Shown here in pieces: positions 37,657 to 46,709 of a stretch of DNA of 64,000 nucleotides. The position numbers were made by a program, and so were the translations under genes. Position 1 is the first letter of the stretch, and each line of letters opens with the position of its first letter. The notes beneath the pieces were generated by a model. The model was given only the letters and a program-made list of their open reading frames with translations. It was not told where the DNA came from and ran no database searches. Origin of the DNA: Cytobacillus sp. NCCP-133 (GTDB taxonomy: Bacteria; Bacillota; Bacilli; Bacillales; Cytobacillaceae); assembly GCF_026011715.1 (NCBI RefSeq), contig NZ_BRVM01000016.1, forward strand, positions 1 to 64,000, written 5' to 3'.

Positions 37657-39024
37657 ATGGAACAGACATATAGCAAGAAAGAAAAGTTTCGCCAGCTTTT
37701 AATCATTTTAATTCCAATTCTCATTACACAGCTTACGATCTATTCCATGACGTTTGTTGATACTTTAATGACAGGAAGGTATAGTTCAGAAGATCTGGCA
37801 GGTGTAGCGATTGGCTCCTCTTTGTGGCTTCCAGTGTTTACTGGGCTAAGCGGCATATTAATGGCGGTTACGCCGATTGTATCGCACTTGGTGGGGGCTA
37901 AAAAACAGGGAGATGCTGCTTTTTCTGTTATACAAGGTGTCTATTTATCAGTTATTATGGCACTGATCATTTTTGCAGGAGGAGCATTGTCCCTGGGCCC
38001 AATCTTAAATGGAATGAGTCTGGAGAACAGGGTTCATGAAACCGCTTTTGATTATCTTGCCGCTTTGAGCACAGGCTTGGTCCCCCTTTTTGTTTATAAT
38101 GTATTAAGGTCCTTTATTGACGCTTTGGGAAAAACAAGGGTGAGCATGATCATCACGTTGATTTCCCTGCCTATTAATGTGGTATTTAACTATTTGCTCA
38201 TATATGGAAAGTTCGGCTTCCCGGAACTGGGAGGTGCCGGAGCTGGCTTTGCATCATCCATTACCTATTGGCTGATCACCATCCTTTCTTTTTACATTAT
38301 TCAAAATAGTATGCCCTTCTCAGCATTTGGTATTTTTCGAAAACTTCATTCTATTTCATTAGTCAAATGGAAAGAAATACTTTTAATCGGCATTCCGATT
38401 GGATTATCCATCTTTTTTGAAACTAGCATTTTCTCGGCTGTCACGCTATTAATGAGCACTTTTGAAACAGCTGTTATTGCTTCACACCAGATTGCCCTAA
38501 ATTTCGCTTCCTTGCTGTATATGATTCCCCTGAGCATTTCCATGGCTTTGACTATTTTGGCAGGGTTTGAAGTTGGAGCAGCAAGGTATAGGGATGCCAA
38601 GGAATACAGCTGGATGGGAGTAGCTGTTGCTTTGGCAATGGCACTTGTCTGCGCAGCGATCTTGCTGCTCTTCCCAGAAGAAGTTGCATCCATTTATACA
38701 AAAGATGAGGAAGTATTAAGCCTCACAACACAGTTCTTAATTTACGCAATGTTCTTCCAGCTTTCAGACGCTATACAGGCGCCAGTGCAAGGGGCATTGC
38801 GCGGATATAAAGATGTAAATGTTACCTTTATTATGTCGCTTGTATCATATTGGGTGATCGGACTTCCATTTGGCTATTATCTTGCCAATTATACTGGCTG
38901 GGGCGCATTTGGCTATTGGACCGGTTTGATAACCGGACTGGCTGCAGGTGCTCTTACTTTAACAAGCAGACTTATTTATGTACAAAAAAGAAAATTCCCT
39001 GCTGGTTTGCAGGAAACTCGCTGA
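37657..39024 (+). CDS. MATE-family efflux transporter
   Basis: 455 residues with 12 helices in two homologous halves. FVDTLMTGRYSSEDLAGVAIGSSLW (given in parts: FVDTLMTGRY and LAGVAIGSSLW, about 30-55) and the later ASHQIALNFASLLYMIPLS are typical of MATE exporters, which expel cationic drugs by sodium or proton antiport. The substrate is unknown. AGAGGAATATAC precedes the ATG. The gene stands alone, converging on an SDR gene across a shared terminator. Confidence 0.93.
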   Translation: MEQTYSKKEKFRQLLIILIPILITQLTIYSMTFVDTLMTGRYSSEDLAGVAIGSSLWLPVFTGLSGILMAVTPIVSHLVGAKKQGDAAFSVIQGVYLSVIMALIIFAGGALSLGPILNGMSLENRVHETAFDYLAALSTGLVPLFVYNVLRSFIDALGKTRVSMIITLISLPINVVFNYLLIYGKFGFPELGGAGAGFASSITYWLITILSFYIIQNSMPFSAFGIFRKLHSISLVKWKEILLIGIPIGLSIFFETSIFSAVTLLMSTFETAVIASHQIALNFASLLYMIPLSISMALTILAGFEVGAARYRDAKEYSWMGVAVALAMALVCAAILLLFPEEVASIYTKDEEVLSLTTQFLIYAMFFQLSDAIQAPVQGALRGYKDVNVTFIMSLVSYWVIGLPFGYYLANYTGWGAFGYWTGLITGLAAGALTLTSRLIYVQKRKFPAGLQETR

Positions 39025-39030
39025 GATATA

Positions 39031-39058
39031 AAAGCCATCGTAATGATACGATGGCTTT
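39031..39058. terminator. convergent terminator between MATE and SDR genes
   Basis: AAAGCCATCGTA-ATGA-TACGATGGCTTTTA, a perfect 12-bp stem. Confidence 0.9.
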
Positions 39059-39060
39059 TA

Positions 39061-39834
39061 TTATTCCTGATGCATTTTCCCCAGGACGTCTTTTCCGCCC
39101 GTTACAGGTATGATGCCGCCTGTTATAAAACTGGATTTTTCATCAGCCAGAAAGCTGATGACACGTGCGATATCCTCACCTGTTCCAGGCCTCCCAACAG
39201 GTGAAAAACTGTCTTTGGCTTCTGCTGTATCTTCAATATCTTTTTCTTTCCATTCTCCGATAATGTCACCTGGGCAAACCATGTTTGCAGTGATCCCGTT
39301 CCCTGCTTCCTCAAGAGCAATGGATTTTGTCAGTGAAGCTGCACCAGTTTTTGCAGCAGCAAACGCAGATCTGTAAATCCAGCCTGAAGCTGCCTCCACC
39401 CTGTCAAAGCCAATGGTAATGATTCTTCCCCATTTCTTTTCCCTCATTTTAGGAAGAAGCATCTTTGATAAATAAAAAACTGCATTTAGATTTCCATTAA
39501 TAAGGTAATTCCATTGGTCAAATGAATAATCTGCCATCCCGATCCTTTCATGGACATAAGGACCTGCATTATGGACTAAGATATCAATTGCAGGAAATGC
39601 ACGAAGCGCAGCCTGTACTATTTTTTCACAATCAGAAGCAATTGAAATATCCCCTTGTATTGGGATGTTTTTTGTTCCATGTTTGTCTGTAAGTTCTTTG
39701 CATAATGAAACAGCTTCCTCTTGACTGCTGCGGTAGTTAATCACAAGATGGACACCGCTTTCTGCAAGTGCCGCCGCCGTTCGTTTTCCGATTCCAGTTG
39801 CTCCTCCTGTGATTAAAGCTGCTCTATTCCTCAC
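39061..39834 (-). CDS. SDR-family oxidoreductase with non-canonical active site
   Basis: 257 residues. The Rossmann motif TGGATGIG (about 9-16) and HNAG (88-91) are intact. In the active-site helix, however, the sequence is YRSAFAAAK: the Lys is K162, but the position of the catalytic Tyr is F158, and the usual Ser is also replaced (around residue 145). The gene looks otherwise like FabG/YmfI-type reductases. A GTG at 39834 follows GAGGGG by seven bases; an upstream TTG at 39849 is less likely. It may be a reductase using Y154 or a non-catalytic relative. Confidence 0.85.
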   Translation of the reverse strand: MRNRAALITGGATGIGKRTAAALAESGVHLVINYRSSQEEAVSLCKELTDKHGTKNIPIQGDISIASDCEKIVQAALRAFPAIDILVHNAGPYVHERIGMADYSFDQWNYLINGNLNAVFYLSKMLLPKMREKKWGRIITIGFDRVEAASGWIYRSAFAAAKTGAASLTKSIALEEAGNGITANMVCPGDIIGEWKEKDIEDTAEAKDSFSPVGRPGTGEDIARVISFLADEKSSFITGGIIPVTGGKDVLGKMHQE

Positions 39835-40070
39835 AAAATTACCCCTCAATTATAGAAAATTTATATACGCTATTAACAATATACTAGTAATTACCGTGTG
39901 TTTATGCAAATAATAAGGAACTTTTCCTTTCTGTCTTCCTTTTGGGAATCGTCAGGTTTGATGCATTTATGAAATTTTTTAACAGATAGGCTTTTTACAG
40001 CATAGAATAAACTAACTTTAAAATGCATGGCTTGCCTTGTCAGCAGTTCTGCATGGAAAGGATGAGCAGG

Positions 40071-40547
40071 ATGTTCCCATGGAATTTTTTCCCCTTCAAT
40101 AAAGATATGAAGAATTTTTCGAAACAAATGAAACCTGAAGAAATTGATAAATATATCCAAAATTTGATGGGGCAAATGTTCCCTCAAAATATGCAAGGAA
40201 TGACTGCCGCTCCCGATTTCATGAAAGGTTTCAATGCAGCATCAAATCATTCGCATACCAACACACCAGTTCTGAATTCTTCCGTTTTCGAAACCCATGA
40301 CCATATATTTGTCAGAGTGCCAATCAAAAATGAAGAATGGCTAAAAGAAATGAAGCTTTTCCACACATCGAATCAAATGATCATTGAGCATATTCCTGAA
40401 AAAGATGATCAGCATTTTATTACCCTGCCAGCTATTGTAAAGAGAAAAGGTTCTTCTGCTCAATTTAAGGATGGCTGCCTGGAGATTAAAATCCCGAAGA
40501 ATGTAGATATGCAATATTCAGAGATAGATGTCACAGAAATCCTTTAA
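40071..40547 (+). CDS. Hsp20/alpha-crystallin-like small heat-shock protein (divergent)
   Basis: 158 residues. The N-terminal MFPWNFFPFNKDMKNFSKQM, rich in Phe and Met, precedes a beta-rich crystallin-like domain (about 70-158: HDHIFVRVPIKNEEW ... GCLEIKIPKN). The final LEIKIPK strand is the Hsp20 hallmark. The best start is the ATG at 40071 with AAAGGA upstream; three earlier in-frame ATGs lack spacing. It overlaps none but is 28 bases from a second Hsp20 gene, so the two probably form an operon. A spore-coat or heat role is possible. Confidence 0.8.
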   Translation: MFPWNFFPFNKDMKNFSKQMKPEEIDKYIQNLMGQMFPQNMQGMTAAPDFMKGFNAASNHSHTNTPVLNSSVFETHDHIFVRVPIKNEEWLKEMKLFHTSNQMIIEHIPEKDDQHFITLPAIVKRKGSSAQFKDGCLEIKIPKNVDMQYSEIDVTEIL

Positions 40548-40575
40548 ATGCATTCACCGAAAGGGAGAGAAACTT

Positions 40576-41073
40576 ATGGATATGGAAAAATGGAAAGAAT
40601 TAATCCAGTTAACAGCTCAGTATCAAAACGAGGATTTCTGGAGTGGATTTATGGAATCGGAAAACTCGGATTTAAATAAAAAGCGTTCTTTTTCAGGTCT
40701 TGAACAGAGAAAAATCAACACTTTCCTCTCTAATCAGGAGGTTTATCCGAGATGTGACATGTATGAGGATGGAGATAAGATTATAATTGAAGCTGAACTT
40801 CCGGGACTTGCGAAAAATGATATCAAGGTCTCCTTAATACAAGATGAACTTATTATTAAAGGAAAAAGCAGCACCTTTCGTAATCACTGCCGTTACTTAT
40901 TAAAGGAAAGACCGAGCAGAAACTTTGAAAAGAAGCTGTCAATCCCTATTGCAATAAATAAGAACATGATTGAAACCTCTCTAAACCATGGAATTCTATC
41001 CATTATTCTTCCTATTAAAAAAGATACTAATGAAAAGATCCCTATTTTTGTAAGAAATCAGGAAAACAGCTAA
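40576..41073 (+). CDS. Hsp20/alpha-crystallin small heat-shock protein
   Basis: 165 residues. YPRCDMYEDGDKIIIEAELPGL (about 56-77, in the usual place) opens the alpha-crystallin domain, followed by NDIKVSLIQDELIIKG and the closing LNHGILSIILPIKK. These proteins hold unfolded clients in large oligomers. GGGAGAGAAACTT precedes the ATG at 40576. Second gene of the Hsp20 pair; a terminator follows. Confidence 0.88.
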   Translation: MDMEKWKELIQLTAQYQNEDFWSGFMESENSDLNKKRSFSGLEQRKINTFLSNQEVYPRCDMYEDGDKIIIEAELPGLAKNDIKVSLIQDELIIKGKSSTFRNHCRYLLKERPSRNFEKKLSIPIAINKNMIETSLNHGILSIILPIKKDTNEKIPIFVRNQENS

Positions 41074-41105
41074 CAAAAAAGACAGCCTAATTTGGCTGTC
41101 TTTTA
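41074..41105. terminator. terminator after the Hsp20 pair
   Basis: AAAAGACAGCC-TAATTT-GGCTGTCTTTTAA; it can also serve the converging CAP-domain gene. Confidence 0.85.
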
Positions 41106-41117
41106 ATGAATCAATGA

Positions 41118-41861
41118 TTATTTTCCAATGAACATTTGTGTCCAGTAGTTGCCGTCTGCAACATGGCCTACACCAAGATGTGTAAAGTTGGCATTCATGA
41201 TGTTTTTACGGTGTCCTTCACTGTTCATCCAAGCGTTTACTACTTCTTCAGGTGAACGCTGACCCATAGCAATGTTTTCACCAGCAGTACGGTAAGAAAT
41301 ACCGAATTGCTTCATCATATCAAATGGTGAACCGTAAGTTGGGCTATTATGGTCAAAGTATCCTTTTGCTTGCATATCACGGGACTTTTCACGTGCTACT
41401 TTACTTAGTTCTACATCAAGTTTTAGTGCAGATATGCCCGCTTTAGCGCGTTCCTGGTTTGTTAATTCAAGTACTTTTTGCTCATATGCACTTACTTCAG
41501 ATGTTACTTGTGCTGGTGCTTCTGTTTTTGGCTGTTCAGCTGGAGCTTGCTGCTGGGCAGGAGCTTTTGCTTGTTCCTGAACAATTGCCGGCTCCTTAAC
41601 AGGTGCTTTTGTCTGAGCTGCTGGCTGCTGTACTTGCTGTTTGTTTATTTGAACATCCTGCCAGTTTACATTGAAACCTTTAAGATATTTTTGAAGAATG
41701 CTATTAATTTGATCTTGGCTTAGGTTACCAGTTTGAGAGTATACTACATTACCTTTTTCAGGAGTAGGACAATTTGAAGCTGCGTCCGCTTTGTTTACCC
41801 CTGGTGTTGATACTAGTAATGCTGCTGCCGCTGCTACTGAGAAAATTACTTTCTTATTCAT
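41118..41861 (-). CDS. secreted CAP-domain protein (YkwD-like)
   Basis: 247 residues. A signal peptide with Ala-rich core ends near ADA-AS (about residue 28). A linker rich in Gln, Pro and Ala (about 75-120) leads to a CAP/SCP domain with H and E ligands in YFDHNSPTYGSPF, TAGENIAMGQRSPEE and MNSEGHRKNIMNANFTHLGVG. The same layout is seen in B. subtilis YkwD and in the spore-coat-assembly protein SafA neighbours. The function of bacterial CAP domains is not settled. GGGAGGATTTTAATAG precedes the ATG. Confidence 0.92.
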   Translation of the reverse strand: MNKKVIFSVAAAAALLVSTPGVNKADAASNCPTPEKGNVVYSQTGNLSQDQINSILQKYLKGFNVNWQDVQINKQQVQQPAAQTKAPVKEPAIVQEQAKAPAQQQAPAEQPKTEAPAQVTSEVSAYEQKVLELTNQERAKAGISALKLDVELSKVAREKSRDMQAKGYFDHNSPTYGSPFDMMKQFGISYRTAGENIAMGQRSPEEVVNAWMNSEGHRKNIMNANFTHLGVGHVADGNYWTQMFIGK

Positions 41862-42272
41862 CTATTAAAATCCTCCCTGTTGTTTGTTTTCTTTGTTGTG
41901 CTGTGTTGCTTGCAGAATCATCATAACATAGGGTTTTATGTAATATTTCTGGGTGGATTTTACAATTAACCAATTGACTCTATGATTTTAGAAAGTTACA
42001 GGAACAGCAGTGACGAAAAAATTTCATAAATCCTTATTTTAATAGGTTTAGCATGTGGATATAACGGGTAGAGGTATGATTGGGTATATTTCACTATGAA
42101 GGAAAAACTCTTAAATCAATGCCAATTATATACTAAAACATTGTTGTTGACAGGTTTTTAGTTTGATAGTTATCTTTACGTTTATTACAGAGGTGTAACA
42201 AATATGAAAGTAGATCATATGTAATAACGGGTAAATACACCTATTCTATTCCAAACCAAAAGAAACCATGAA
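41862..42272. other. intergenic region without recognisable content
   Basis: About 410 AT-rich bases upstream of the CAP-domain gene. A possible promoter-like TTGACA lies at about 42,149, but nothing it could serve is evident. Confidence 0.4.
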
Positions 42273-42274
42273 TG

Positions 42275-42302
42275 AAAAAAGCAGCCGGAAGCTGCTTTTT
42301 TA
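42275..42302 (-). terminator. terminator of the lipoprotein/two-component operon
   Basis: Complement AAAAAAGCAGC-TTCCG-GCTGCTTTTTTC, overlapping the last codons of the FixH-like gene. Confidence 0.85.
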
Positions 42303-42785
42303 ATGGCTGTTATGATCTTTCTCTCCTTCGACATCTTCCATTTCTTCCTTATTATCCATCTCCGCGTTCGCGGAATCTTCTTCTGGTTCGCTTGGCTGCC
42401 CTATAATAAACTCTTTCTTAGGCATATTATGCATTCTGCGGGCAGTTACATGGGAGTATATATAATAGGTGCCTTCTTCTGTAAAACTTTTTTCGAGGCG
42501 GTAAATTCCGTTCTCAGCATGTTCTACAAGTATTTTCTCATGCTCTTTTTCATTTGCTCTCCAGACCTCGAATTTAACTTCGTCTGCGTCTGTTACTTCT
42601 TCCTCACCATAGGTAACCTTTGCTTCAAAAGCTACAGGCTCGTTCACTTCTGCTTTTTCTGGATTGACACTTAATTTCACATCAAGAAATTGCGGCTCTT
42701 CTTCTCCATCAGTATTATTGTCATTGCATGCTGTTAAGCTAACTAAAAGCATAAGAGGTATCATTACATAAATTAATTTCTTCAT
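42300..42785 (-). CDS. FixH/YtkA-like lipoprotein
   Basis: 161 residues. The signal peptide ends in a lipobox LVSLTAC with C20 as the lipidated residue. A beta-sandwich domain follows (about 35-130: VKLSVNPEKAEVNEPVAFEA ... GTYYIYSHVTARRMHNMPKK), resembling FixH/YtkA domains. The tail is very acidic and ends HNSH. The HxTxxxMHxMP segment could bind metal. AAGGAG precedes the ATG at 42785; the frame is open 45 bases further. Last gene of the operon, after the kinase. Confidence 0.82.
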   Translation of the reverse strand: MKKLIYVMIPLMLLVSLTACNDNNTDGEEEPQFLDVKLSVNPEKAEVNEPVAFEAKVTYGEEEVTDADEVKFEVWRANEKEHEKILVEHAENGIYRLEKSFTEEGTYYIYSHVTARRMHNMPKKEFIIGQPSEPEEDSANAEMDNKEEMEDVEGEKDHNSH

Positions 42786-42816
42786 TACTATCTCCTTTTT
42801 ATATCCATTCTTTCTT

Positions 42817-44220
42817 TTAATCCATCTCAAGGATTGGCAGGAAAATTCTTATGACTGTCCCCTGATCCACTTTACTTGATATGATTAAATTCCCTTGATG
42901 CAGTTTTATAAGTTTTTCTGCAATTGCAAGGCCCAAGCCTGTTCCTCCGTCATCTCTTGAACGGCCTTTATTGACCCTGTAGAACCTTTGCTTTATTTTG
43001 TTTACATGTTCCTCAGGTATACCTATTCCAGTGTCCTCTATGTCAATTATGCCTTTATCCTTCTCCTGATATAAACGAATGCTTATTCCTCCGTTTTCCG
43101 TATAGCGAATAGAGTTATCCATAATATTCTGGATGACCTGCTCAATTCTGCCTTCATCTCCGTTAATGATAATTTCAGGATCTAAATCATAATGAAGCTT
43201 CAGTTTTTTTTCACAGATGATAGGCTTGTATTTTTCTATTGAATCTTCAATGAGCTGTGCGAGCGGCAGAGGCATTTTCTCCATCGGATATTCATCTGAT
43301 TCAAGCTTGGACAAATCAAGCAAATCCCCAACAAGCCGATCCATTCTTCCTGCCTCCCTATGAATTAGCTTTAAATACCTTTGTTTCTCTTCGTCTGTAT
43401 GGACCATATCTGACATAAGGGCATCGCTGTACCCTTTTACATAGCTGATGGGGGTCCTGAGCTCATGGGAAACATTTGCCAAAAACTCTCTCCTTCGTTC
43501 ATCCTCTTTTTGAATAGAAGAGGACATGTGGTTAAACGCATGGGCCAGCTGCCCAATCTCATCAAGAGAATTAATATTCAGCTGTACATCATATTGTCCC
43601 TGTGAGACATGCTCGGCAGCATCCTTCATATCAAGAAGCGGTTTAGTCAGTTTTTTGATAAGCATGGTGCCCAATAATATACTAACGACAGTAAAGATCA
43701 ATGCTGCTATAAACCATACATAGGCAAAGTCTTTTGTAATCTCCGATATTTTTGCAAGAGGCAAGTACAAGTAAATGATGCCTTGAAGCCTGTTTTCATC
43801 AAGCAGAGGAATAATGACACCCATTATTTTGCGGCCGAACCTTTCTTCATAGCCCAATTTTTGTACAGCATTTCCTTGAAGGAGCTCTTCTCTCTCTTCC
43901 TGCCCTATTAAAGACTGATAGTCAATATCAAAGGGCAAACAGGCACTTAACTCCCTAGGGTTGCTGACAATGAAGATTTCTGTTTCAGACTTGGAATTAT
44001 ACCAGTCAATCTTCTCTTTAAGTTCTTCAGTCAAGGGTCCTCCCTGATACTCCATGGCTAAACGCTGCCCTTCATCAAAGAGCGATTTTTCAACATTCTT
44101 GACATAAATTTTTTCATAAAAAAGATAGGATAAAAAATAGGAATAGAGAATCGTAATCAATATAGCTGCTGTCACAGTCAGCCACATTTTTTTTGCGAGA
44201 CTATTAGGCAGAAACCTCAT
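42817..44220 (-). CDS. membrane sensor histidine kinase
   Basis: 467 residues. TM1 (about 13-35) and TM2 (about 165-187) enclose an extracytoplasmic sensor of ~130 residues. Then come HAMP (about 188-240), HisKA with H252 in VSHELRTP, and HATPase with DTGIGIP and GTGLGLA. It phosphorylates the OmpR-type regulator encoded just upstream; its ATG overlaps that gene's TGA. The signal is unknown, but the operon context (two lipoproteins) points to an envelope cue. Confidence 0.95.
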   Translation of the reverse strand: MRFLPNSLAKKMWLTVTAAILITILYSYFLSYLFYEKIYVKNVEKSLFDEGQRLAMEYQGGPLTEELKEKIDWYNSKSETEIFIVSNPRELSACLPFDIDYQSLIGQEEREELLQGNAVQKLGYEERFGRKIMGVIIPLLDENRLQGIIYLYLPLAKISEITKDFAYVWFIAALIFTVVSILLGTMLIKKLTKPLLDMKDAAEHVSQGQYDVQLNINSLDEIGQLAHAFNHMSSSIQKEDERRREFLANVSHELRTPISYVKGYSDALMSDMVHTDEEKQRYLKLIHREAGRMDRLVGDLLDLSKLESDEYPMEKMPLPLAQLIEDSIEKYKPIICEKKLKLHYDLDPEIIINGDEGRIEQVIQNIMDNSIRYTENGGISIRLYQEKDKGIIDIEDTGIGIPEEHVNKIKQRFYRVNKGRSRDDGGTGLGLAIAEKLIKLHQGNLIISSKVDQGTVIRIFLPILEMD

Positions 44221-44897
44221 TCACCCGGCACCTCAAATTTATAGCCCACTCCCCAGACAGTTTGAATATAGTCTCCTACTCCTAATTTCATTCTTAAGGT
44301 TTTGATATGGGTATCAACCGTTCTCAGACTTCCGGTATATTGAATGCCCCATACCCTCTCGAGCAGCTGCTCCCTGCTTAGGGCTTGGTTCTTATGTTCA
44401 ATGAAAAAAAGGAAAAGTTCAAATTCTTTCAAGGTCAGCGGTATGGCCTTTCCTTCAACTGTAACTTTACGCGCTATTTTATCAAGAGTGATTTTCCCTA
44501 TTTTCAAAAAGCCAGTATCACTTTTGGCACCCCCTGTTCTCCGCAGTACAGCATTGATCCTTGCTATAAGTTCTCCAGGAGTGAATGGTTTAACAATATA
44601 ATCATCACCCCCGAGCTGAAGAGCCTTTACCTTATCCCATTCCTCTCCTTTTGCAGAGAGGAATATAATCGGGATTTCTGAATTGCCCCTAATTCTTGAG
44701 CATACTTCATACCCATCTTCTTCAGGCATCATGATATCCAGGATAACGAAATCGATTGCTGTGTTTTTTAGGATATTATACGCCTCACTACCATTTTCAG
44801 CGGTAAAGCACTGAAAACCTGAATTGCCAAGATACATTTCTATTAGATTCCTCATATCTGCTTCATCATCTATGATCAGGATGTTTTGCATGCTCAT
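44217..44897 (-). CDS. OmpR-family response regulator
   Basis: 226 residues. The receiver domain has D10/D11, phospho-acceptor D54 in VILDIMMP and K103 in VKPF; the winged-helix effector follows (LTLKEFELFLF ... RTVDTHIKTLR). It probably controls its own operon and envelope genes. GGAGAGAATGAA precedes the ATG, which overlaps the stop of the preceding lipoprotein gene. Confidence 0.96.
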   Translation of the reverse strand: MSMQNILIIDDEADMRNLIEMYLGNSGFQCFTAENGSEAYNILKNTAIDFVILDIMMPEEDGYEVCSRIRGNSEIPIIFLSAKGEEWDKVKALQLGGDDYIVKPFTPGELIARINAVLRRTGGAKSDTGFLKIGKITLDKIARKVTVEGKAIPLTLKEFELFLFFIEHKNQALSREQLLERVWGIQYTGSLRTVDTHIKTLRMKLGVGDYIQTVWGVGYKFEVPGE

Positions 44898-45874
44898 TTC
44901 ATTCTCTCCCTTAAAACAATTTTGAAAGGTCCTTTGCCAACTTTAATTGTTTTCAGCGATTTTAAACTTTCAGGATCGAGGATATGGATATCATTGCTAT
45001 CATAGCCGGCAACCAATAATCGTTCCTCAGCAAGTGCCATTTCAAAAGGATTGGCTGCAACCGAAACCGAGGCAGCCTTCTCCCCTAAATCATTTATTTT
45101 ATATAACATGTTTGACCCATGGCTTAAAACATATACATAGTCATCTTTTTCAAGAAAATTTACCGGCATTGAAGGCGCAGGAATCGTCTTTTTTAATGCT
45201 CCTGTCTCTGTATCGTAAACATGGATATTCTTTTCAATTTCGATTCCTTCTCCATGGCCCCCAATCCATATTTCATTGCTTCCGTCATTAAGCCAGGCCC
45301 CCGCAGCAGATGGATGGATTGCAAATTCCTCCGATTTCTCTTTTGATTGAAGATCAATCCCCGCCAGCTTTTCACTGTTGAAGCTGAGCACAAATAACTT
45401 TTTTAATGGCTCTGACTCTAATATGGTTAGCGGGTCGCTTCCTGCTTCAATTTGTTTGAGCTCTTGCCCTTGTAAATTAAAAAATCGAATCTTGTTCAGA
45501 TTCTGATCAACCAGGGCAGCTTCCTTTCCACTATCCAGAAGCAGTCCGTTTACAATCCCAATACCGGTCTCCCAGCTGCCAATCTTTTTCCCTTCTTTTA
45601 AAGAATACAAATCAGCCTTTTCCAGCTGGCTCCCAAAAAAAAGAATCGTATCCTGGTCCGGCAGTATTAGGGCACCCGTATATGGCTTTTCCATTCTCCA
45701 TTCCTCTGCAATGGCCATTTTTTTTAAATCCACAAAGGAAACAGACATATCCTTTATATTGACTGTGGCAGCAAAAGATAGTTCTTCCGGAATTGAAGGG
45801 AGCTGTTTTTCCATACAAGAAGAAAGGATGATGGTCATTAAGATCAAGATGACAAACCCATATTTTTTTAACAT
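44894..45874 (-). CDS. YncE-like beta-propeller lipoprotein
   Basis: 326 residues. The lipobox IILSSC puts C20 at the membrane. The remainder consists of repeated ~40-residue blades with phrases such as TVNIKDMSVSFVDL, VYDTETGALKKTI and DIHILDPESLKSLKTIKVG, typical of YncE/PQQ-type propellers. First gene of a tightly overlapping operon with a response regulator, kinase and FixH-like lipoprotein. It may be the ligand-binding partner of the kinase. AAGGAGAAG lies upstream of the ATG. Confidence 0.87.
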   Translation of the reverse strand: MLKKYGFVILILMTIILSSCMEKQLPSIPEELSFAATVNIKDMSVSFVDLKKMAIAEEWRMEKPYTGALILPDQDTILFFGSQLEKADLYSLKEGKKIGSWETGIGIVNGLLLDSGKEAALVDQNLNKIRFFNLQGQELKQIEAGSDPLTILESEPLKKLFVLSFNSEKLAGIDLQSKEKSEEFAIHPSAAGAWLNDGSNEIWIGGHGEGIEIEKNIHVYDTETGALKKTIPAPSMPVNFLEKDDYVYVLSHGSNMLYKINDLGEKAASVSVAANPFEMALAEERLLVAGYDSNDIHILDPESLKSLKTIKVGKGPFKIVLRERMK

Positions 45875-45993
45875 TCCATGTTCTTCTCCTTATGACAATC
45901 TTACCTTTATCATACAGCAATTTTGTGAGATAAATGTGAAAGGAACTTGAATCTTGTCACACAAGGATAATGCAATAGAAACATACATACGAA

Positions 45994-46023
45994 AAATAGG
46001 AAGCGCTCACCACTTCCTATTTC
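45994..46023 (-). terminator. hairpin terminator, overlapping the next gene's end
   Basis: AAATAGGAAG-CGCTCACCA-CTTCCTATTT, with A/T flanks on both sides. Confidence 0.75.
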
Positions 46024-46292
46024 AAACTTTCAAGCTGCTCTATATGCAATTCAATCAGGGCTTTTTTATCAATATCACTCAAATTTGAGGCTGATATTCT
46101 CTTGATAGCCAGAAAAAACTTTTCATAAAGAGGCTTACGGACTCTGGGATGGGAGTTTTCATCCTTGAGTTCTCTTGCAATGGTTTCTTTCAACAATAAT
46201 TCTGCGTCTTCATTCCCGGATAATTTTCGGTTGTTCCACAGCTTTCTATATTCTTCAAGGAGTTGATCGAAATCCATCTTCAAAATGTGCAC
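46017..46292 (-). CDS. small helical hypothetical protein
   Basis: 91 residues from a GTG at 46292 (MHILKMDFDQLLEEYRKLWN), predicted all-helical and charged (KKALIELHIEQLESLK at the end). Not recognised. The start is uncertain: AAGGAAGGGAT lies just before this GTG, while a TTG at 46283 and an ATG at 46277 are alternatives. Divergent from the zinc-ribbon gene. Confidence 0.6.
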   Translation of the reverse strand: MHILKMDFDQLLEEYRKLWNNRKLSGNEDAELLLKETIARELKDENSHPRVRKPLYEKFFLAIKRISASNLSDIDKKALIELHIEQLESLK

Positions 46293-46398
46293 ATCCCTTC
46301 CATACAAGGAATTTTCATGAACTCTATATGTATTTTTACATAAATAAATTTGCAAATGCAAAAAATATAGCTAATATGCCAGAAAGGAGAATAATTGC

Positions 46399-46641
46399 AT
46401 GAACTCACCCTATCGCTGCCCAAATTGTAAAACGAACAGAAGCCGGTTTAATATAATCCAGCAGGTTCCCCAGTCAATCAAAATGGATCCGCAGACAGGG
46501 CAAGTGCTTGAAGAGTATAGCACCGAACAGCTATCCCCTTTTCACATGCCCTATAAGGGTCCTGATAAACGAGTACAATGTGCAGCTTGCGGTTTAGTAG
46601 AAGATGAGCGTACATTTATTAAATTTGGCGAAAAGCAATAG
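46399..46641 (+). CDS. zinc-ribbon small protein
   Basis: 80 residues with two CxxC knuckles, CPNC (about 8-11) and CAAC (about 62-65), separated by about 50 residues. That is consistent with one zinc-ribbon site. The middle (PQSIKMDPQTGQVLEEYS) is polar. Similar small proteins occur widely in Bacillus without assigned function. GGAGAATAATTGC precedes the ATG. Confidence 0.75.
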   Translation: MNSPYRCPNCKTNRSRFNIIQQVPQSIKMDPQTGQVLEEYSTEQLSPFHMPYKGPDKRVQCAACGLVEDERTFIKFGEKQ

Positions 46642-46671
46642 TACAGCTGCCAAACTCTATATTTTAAATGT

Positions 46672-46709
46672 AAAAAAAGCTTGAGATCATCTATCTCAAG
46701 CTTTTTTTT
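46672..46709. terminator. convergent terminator
   Basis: AAAAAAGCTTGAGAT-CATCT-ATCTCAAGCTTTTTTT, a perfect long stem overlapping the end of the next minus-strand gene. Confidence 0.9.
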
